A stretch of DNA of 64,000 nt from Streptomyces ardesiacus (GTDB taxonomy: Bacteria > Actinomycetota > Actinomycetes > Streptomycetales > Streptomycetaceae), in the NCBI RefSeq assembly GCF_003112575.1, contig NZ_BEWC01000014.1, forward strand, positions 1-64,000, in the 5' to 3' direction. Numbering within the stretch: the stretch's first letter is position 1; every line of letters starts with the position of its first letter. Of this stretch, positions 63,767-64,000 are shown piece by piece. The translations under genes and the position numbers were made by a program. The notes under the pieces were generated by a model, which was given only the letters and a program-made list of their open reading frames with translations, did not search any database and was not told the DNA's origin.

Positions 63767-64000
63767 ATGTCAGGTCGTGCCCTGTTCTGTCAGCCCCGTC
63801 GCGCACGCCACGGGACCGCCCTGACCTTGGTGTTCGCCAGCGTGCTCGTCGCGGGCGCGGCCACCGGCTCGCTCCCCGGGACGGACCGCAAGTCCGACCC
63901 CGGAACGGCCCGTTCGACCGCCCAGGCCGGTCAGCAGGCCCGCCGGGACGACGTCGCCCGCGCGGCGGCCGAGGCCATGGCCGACGGCAAGTCCCCCGTG
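63767..64000 (+). CDS. S41 family peptidase (C-terminal processing protease), partial at window end
   Basis: Only the first 78 codons are in the window and the frame stays open to the end. It starts MSGRALFCQPRRARHGTALTLVFASVLVAGAATGSLPG, a likely signal peptide or membrane anchor, followed by a Gln/Ala/Arg-rich helical region. No catalytic domain is visible. The call of an S41 (CtpA-like) protease rests on gene order: in Streptomyces such a gene follows ftsEX and precedes smpB. A TAGACT box (63754-63759) lies 7 bases before the ATG with no ribosome site, so the mRNA may be leaderless. Confidence 0.6.
   Translation, partial: MSGRALFCQPRRARHGTALTLVFASVLVAGAATGSLPGTDRKSDPGTARSTAQAGQQARRDDVARAAAEAMADGKSPV

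Overview
The window reads as chromosomal core DNA of a Streptomyces species. GC content is very high, codon third positions are almost all G or C, GTG and TTG starts are common, and the gene order is one I recognise from Streptomyces coelicolor: mtnA-mtrA-mtrB-lpqB-comF-hpf-secA ... NAD-glutamate dehydrogenase ... pkaA-pkaB-prfB ... ftsE-ftsX-S41 peptidase. Species-level identity is not claimed.

Layout. 1-260: the 5S end of an rRNA operon and its terminators. 266-5918 (minus): a tightly overlapping operon with a membrane protein, DUF4129, DUF4350, MoxR ATPase and DUF58 protein. 6059-11824 (plus): mtnA, then the mtrA-mtrB-lpqB envelope/cell-cycle signalling operon. 11952-19872: comF, ribosome hibernation factor, an orphan NarL-type regulator, a YcaQ-like glycosylase, a GNAT enzyme and secA. 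19973-27931: Rv3235-like protein, DUF6912 protein, a HAD phosphatase and the giant NAD-glutamate dehydrogenase.

28114-34169 and 38157-47921 (minus) form a split cell-surface glycopolymer locus. It holds one GT2 glycosyltransferase, four GT2/TagF-like fusion proteins, a TagG/TagH-type exporter and two polytopic membrane proteins. It is interrupted by a TetR regulator, an NTF2-like protein, a membrane glutaredoxin, galE and the ohrR/ohr peroxide pair. 48075-51755 (minus) is a sugar ABC importer without its own ATPase. 51998-59266 holds an FHA/FtsK-type ATPase and two membrane Ser/Thr kinases. The right end carries prfB, a LAETG sortase substrate with a Pro-Thr-Asp stalk, a small zinc-ribbon membrane protein, ftsE, ftsX and the start of a probable S41 protease.

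Three signals stand out. Three genes (YcaQ-like glycosylase, HAD phosphatase, NTF2-like protein) have upstream elements that fit the actinobacterial DNA-damage promoter consensus TTGTCAGTG-N8-TANNNT, each 6-8 bases before a likely leaderless start. Two of the four TagF-like domains have lost the histidine of the HGTPLK motif. The MalF-type permease has a large extracytoplasmic insertion. Several simple or minisatellite repeats lie between or inside genes. No CRISPR array, prophage, insertion sequence or tRNA gene was seen.
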